This document shows positions 4,482 to 6,684 of a DNA stretch of 6,684 bases, piece by piece. The translations under genes were made by a program, and so were the position numbers. The DNA comes from Bacteroidota bacterium (GTDB taxonomy: Bacteria > Bacteroidota > Bacteroidia > Bacteroidales > Marinifilaceae). The notes below the pieces were generated by a model, which saw only the letters and a program-made list of their open reading frames with translations, made no database searches and was not told where the DNA came from. The stretch covers positions 1 through 6,684 of the forward strand of contig JAEXFF010000284.1 of NCBI GenBank assembly GCA_023400335.1, in the 5' to 3' direction. Position 1 is the stretch's first letter. Every line of letters begins with the position of its first letter.

Positions 4482-6578
4482 ATGAAAAAAAATCAAAAAT
4501 ACAGTCCGGAGACTTATATTGAAAGGGACATCAGCTGGATGTATTTTAATCAGCGCATACTGCTCGAAGCGGAGAAGACGTCGGTTCCCCTGCTCGAGCG
4601 GCTCAGTTTTTTAGGTATTTATTCCAATAATCTGGACGAATTTTTCAGGGTAAGGGTAGCTACCCTCAACCGGATCATCGAATATGAAGGGAAATCAATA
4701 CGGCAGGAAAAAGCGACAGCTATCCGTACTTTTAAAGAAATAAACCGTTTGAATATCTGTTATTCATCGGAATTTGAAGATACATTCCATACCATTGATA
4801 AAACCTTAAAGCAAAACGGTATCTGGTTGTTAAACGAAAATGAACTGAATGCAGCTCAAAAAAATTTTATCTGTAATCTTTACAATAACCGGCTTAATGG
4901 CTCTACTACACCCTTATTTATTTCTGATTTCCGGCAATTAAACGACCAGCCGGATGATGCCATTTATCTGGCTATACTGCTTAAATCGAAAAAAAATCCG
5001 ACCGCTACCCGGGAAAAAATATCGTATGCCTTTATTGAATTACCAGTGAAAGAATATGGCCGTTTTCTACATCTGCCAGATGCTGACGATAAAACCTGCT
5101 TTATTTTTCTGGACGATGCCGTACGTTTTTGCTTGCCTTTCATTTTTGAAGGAACTCCTTTCTATGGATTTGAGACTTATACCTTCAAGTTTACAAAAGA
5201 TGCCGAAATGGAATTAGACACTGATTTGAGGAACAGTGTGATGCAAAAAATCGCCAAAGGGGTAAAAAGCCGTAAGAAAGGGGAACCGATCCGTTTAGTC
5301 TACGATGCCTGTATGCCGGCGAATATGCTGAAACATATTGCCCGGATGATTCATATCGATAAGTGGGACACTCAGGTAGCAGGAGGACGTTACCACAACA
5401 TGAAAGACCTGATGAAATTTCCGGATTGTAACCGCGGTGATTTAAAGTACAAACCTTTATTCCCGCTTTTTAAACCGGAATTCACATGCAACAGCAGCCT
5501 GTTTGAAGTCATACGCCAGAAAGACCGCTTTTTACATTACCCTTATCACAGTTTCTCCTCTTTTTTAAGATTATTGCGTGAAGCTGCTATCAGCCAGGAT
5601 GTCACTGCTATCAAAATGACCCTTTACCGGCTGGCAAAGGATTCGCAAGTCGTCCAAACTTTGATATGTGCAGCCCGTAATGGCAAGAAAGTTACAGTAG
5701 TAATTGAACTACTGGCCCGTTTTGATGAAGCTTCCAATATCAGCTGGTCGAAACAGATGCAAGACGCCGGAATACAGGTTGTTTTCGGAGTAGAGGGATT
5801 AAAAATACATTCCAAGTTACTTTTTATCGGAAATAAAAAAGGAGATATCGCTTGTATAAGTACAGGCAATTTTCACGAAGGGAATGCAGCCCGCTATACT
5901 GACGTCACCTTGTTTACCGCCCGTAAGAAACTTGTTCAGGAAGTAAATTCCGTATTCGCATTTATCGAAAAACCTTATGTTCCTGTACGTTTCCGCGAAT
6001 TACTGGTTTCCCCAAACGATATGAGAAAACAACTGATCAATCGGATCGACCGTGAAATTAAAAATGCCCGGGCACAAAAAACAGCTTATATCTTAGGCAA
6101 AGTAAATCACATCACTGATAAAATAATCATTGAAAAATTATATGAAGCTTCTGCAGCCGGAGTAAAAATCGACTTACTTGTACGCGGGAATTGTTCCCTG
6201 GTGACAGGCCTGTCAGGAATAAGCGGGAATATCCGGATTAATGGTATTATCGACCGCTATTTGGAACATTCCCGCATTTTCATTTTTGCCAACGGAGGCC
6301 GTGAAATTTATATTTTAGGCTCTGCAGACTGGATGCCCCGTAATTTTGACAACCGCATAGAAGTCATGGCCCCTGTATATGATAAAAATATACAGGCAGA
6401 ACTCAAAAGAATCATCGAATACGGGTTACGGGACACTTATCAGGGACGGAATGTAGACGGAAGCGGACAAAATCTTCCCTGGACCCTCTCTTCAGGAGAA
6501 CCTTTACGGTCACAAACAGCCTTGTACGAATATTATTCGGAACAAGCGGGTCCTCAGAACAAACAATGTCAATTCTAA
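4482..6578 (+). CDS. ppk1: Polyphosphate kinase 1 (EC 2.7.4.1)
   Basis: This enzyme reversibly transfers the terminal phosphate of ATP onto inorganic polyphosphate. The 698 residues compare with 688 in E. coli, and the whole family layout is present. The N-terminal domain has YIERDISWMYFNQRILLEA (12-30) and IYSNNLDEFFRVR (46-58), with Asn50 matching the ATP-contacting Asn45 of E. coli. The head domain spans about 116-320. In the first catalytic domain, YRLAKDS holds Arg383 and LARFDEAS holds Arg413, the magnesium/phosphate-binding pair (Arg375 and Arg405 in E. coli). KIHSKLL contains His443, the residue that becomes phosphorylated (His435 in E. coli). STGNFHEGNAARYTD follows. The second catalytic domain contains YLEHSRIFIF with His596 (His592 in E. 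coli) and SADWMPRNFDNRIE. Nothing essential is missing. The start at 4482 is the only sensible ATG ahead of the conserved N-terminus; no Shine-Dalgarno is seen. ppx follows after 12 bases, so they are probably cotranscribed. Confidence 0.98.
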   Translation: MKKNQKYSPETYIERDISWMYFNQRILLEAEKTSVPLLERLSFLGIYSNNLDEFFRVRVATLNRIIEYEGKSIRQEKATAIRTFKEINRLNICYSSEFEDTFHTIDKTLKQNGIWLLNENELNAAQKNFICNLYNNRLNGSTTPLFISDFRQLNDQPDDAIYLAILLKSKKNPTATREKISYAFIELPVKEYGRFLHLPDADDKTCFIFLDDAVRFCLPFIFEGTPFYGFETYTFKFTKDAEMELDTDLRNSVMQKIAKGVKSRKKGEPIRLVYDACMPANMLKHIARMIHIDKWDTQVAGGRYHNMKDLMKFPDCNRGDLKYKPLFPLFKPEFTCNSSLFEVIRQKDRFLHYPYHSFSSFLRLLREAAISQDVTAIKMTLYRLAKDSQVVQTLICAARNGKKVTVVIELLARFDEASNISWSKQMQDAGIQVVFGVEGLKIHSKLLFIGNKKGDIACISTGNFHEGNAARYTDVTLFTARKKLVQEVNSVFAFIEKPYVPVRFRELLVSPNDMRKQLINRIDREIKNARAQKTAYILGKVNHITDKIIIEKLYEASAAGVKIDLLVRGNCSLVTGLSGISGNIRINGIIDRYLEHSRIFIFANGGREIYILGSADWMPRNFDNRIEVMAPVYDKNIQAELKRIIEYGLRDTYQGRNVDGSGQNLPWTLSSGEPLRSQTALYEYYSEQAGPQNKQCQF

Positions 6579-6590
6579 AACAATATTCCT

Positions 6591-6684
6591 ATGAGTAAAA
6601 CAAATTACGCCGCTATCGACATCGGCTCCAATGCAGTACGTTTATTGATAAAAAGTATTAACCCGGAAGCGGATAATCCCGTAT
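6591..6684 (+). CDS. ppx: Exopolyphosphatase, Ppx/GppA family, 3' end outside the window
   Basis: Only the first 31 codons are present. They read MSKTNYAAIDIGSNAVRLLI and continue to NPV at the window edge. AAIDIGSNAVRLLI is the first phosphate-binding loop of the ASKHA-fold Ppx/GppA phosphatases, where the usual form is AxIDxGSNSxRLxI; here Ala replaces the usual Ser after Asn. The protein would remove terminal phosphates from polyphosphate, opposing the kinase encoded 12 bases upstream. A pppGpp phosphatase (GppA) has the same motif and cannot be separated from Ppx on this fragment; the ppk1 neighbourhood favours Ppx. Confidence 0.9.
   Translation, partial: MSKTNYAAIDIGSNAVRLLIKSINPEADNPV

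Noticed and set aside
4290..4496. A 68-codon minus-strand open frame with a hydrophobic middle that could resemble a small membrane protein
   Set aside because: It overlaps the ppk1 start and its promoter region, the hydrophobic run arises from A-rich sequence on the opposite strand, and no start signal is visible.

Overview
The window looks like a chromosomal segment from a Bacteroidota species, most likely of the order Bacteroidales. Three things point there: DUF4252-type secreted proteins behind an ECF sigma factor, no Shine-Dalgarno sequences ahead of most starts, and an AT-rich composition with a ppk1-ppx pair. The genus cannot be fixed from sequence alone. All convincing genes lie on the + strand.

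Region 1 (1-1984) holds three membrane protein genes: the 3' part of an RDD-family gene, a 230-residue polytopic protein, and a 231-residue protein with three N-terminal membrane segments and a probable extracytoplasmic C-terminal domain. The last two belong to no family I recognise. Spacings are short (22 and 45 bases), so they probably form the tail of an operon that starts upstream.

Region 2 (1985-2124) is a compact intergenic stretch. It carries two copies of a REP-like palindrome facing each other, with a perfect 21-base match between copies, spanning 1988-2092. This is the architecture of a REPIN, a REP doublet. The downstream edge of the doublet touches a possible ECF-type promoter whose -10 lies just before the sigma factor start.

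Region 3 (2125-4105) is a tight four-gene cassette. It encodes an ECF sigma-70 factor, a single-pass membrane protein that overlaps it by 20 bases and is the probable anti-sigma factor, and two secreted DUF4252-family proteins, the second quite divergent. The layout suggests an envelope-signal-responsive, self-regulated system: the membrane protein would hold the sigma factor at the inner membrane, and the two periplasmic proteins would be effectors or signal modulators. What it senses is unknown.

Region 4 (4106-4481) is 376 bases without a credible gene. It contains a long perfect-stem hairpin just after the cassette, which may be its 3' end, and a 12-base palindrome.

Region 5 (4482-6684) is the polyphosphate module: a complete polyphosphate kinase 1 gene with all expected active-site residues, then, 12 bases later, the first 31 codons of an exopolyphosphatase (Ppx/GppA) gene that runs off the window. 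These two would make and degrade polyphosphate.
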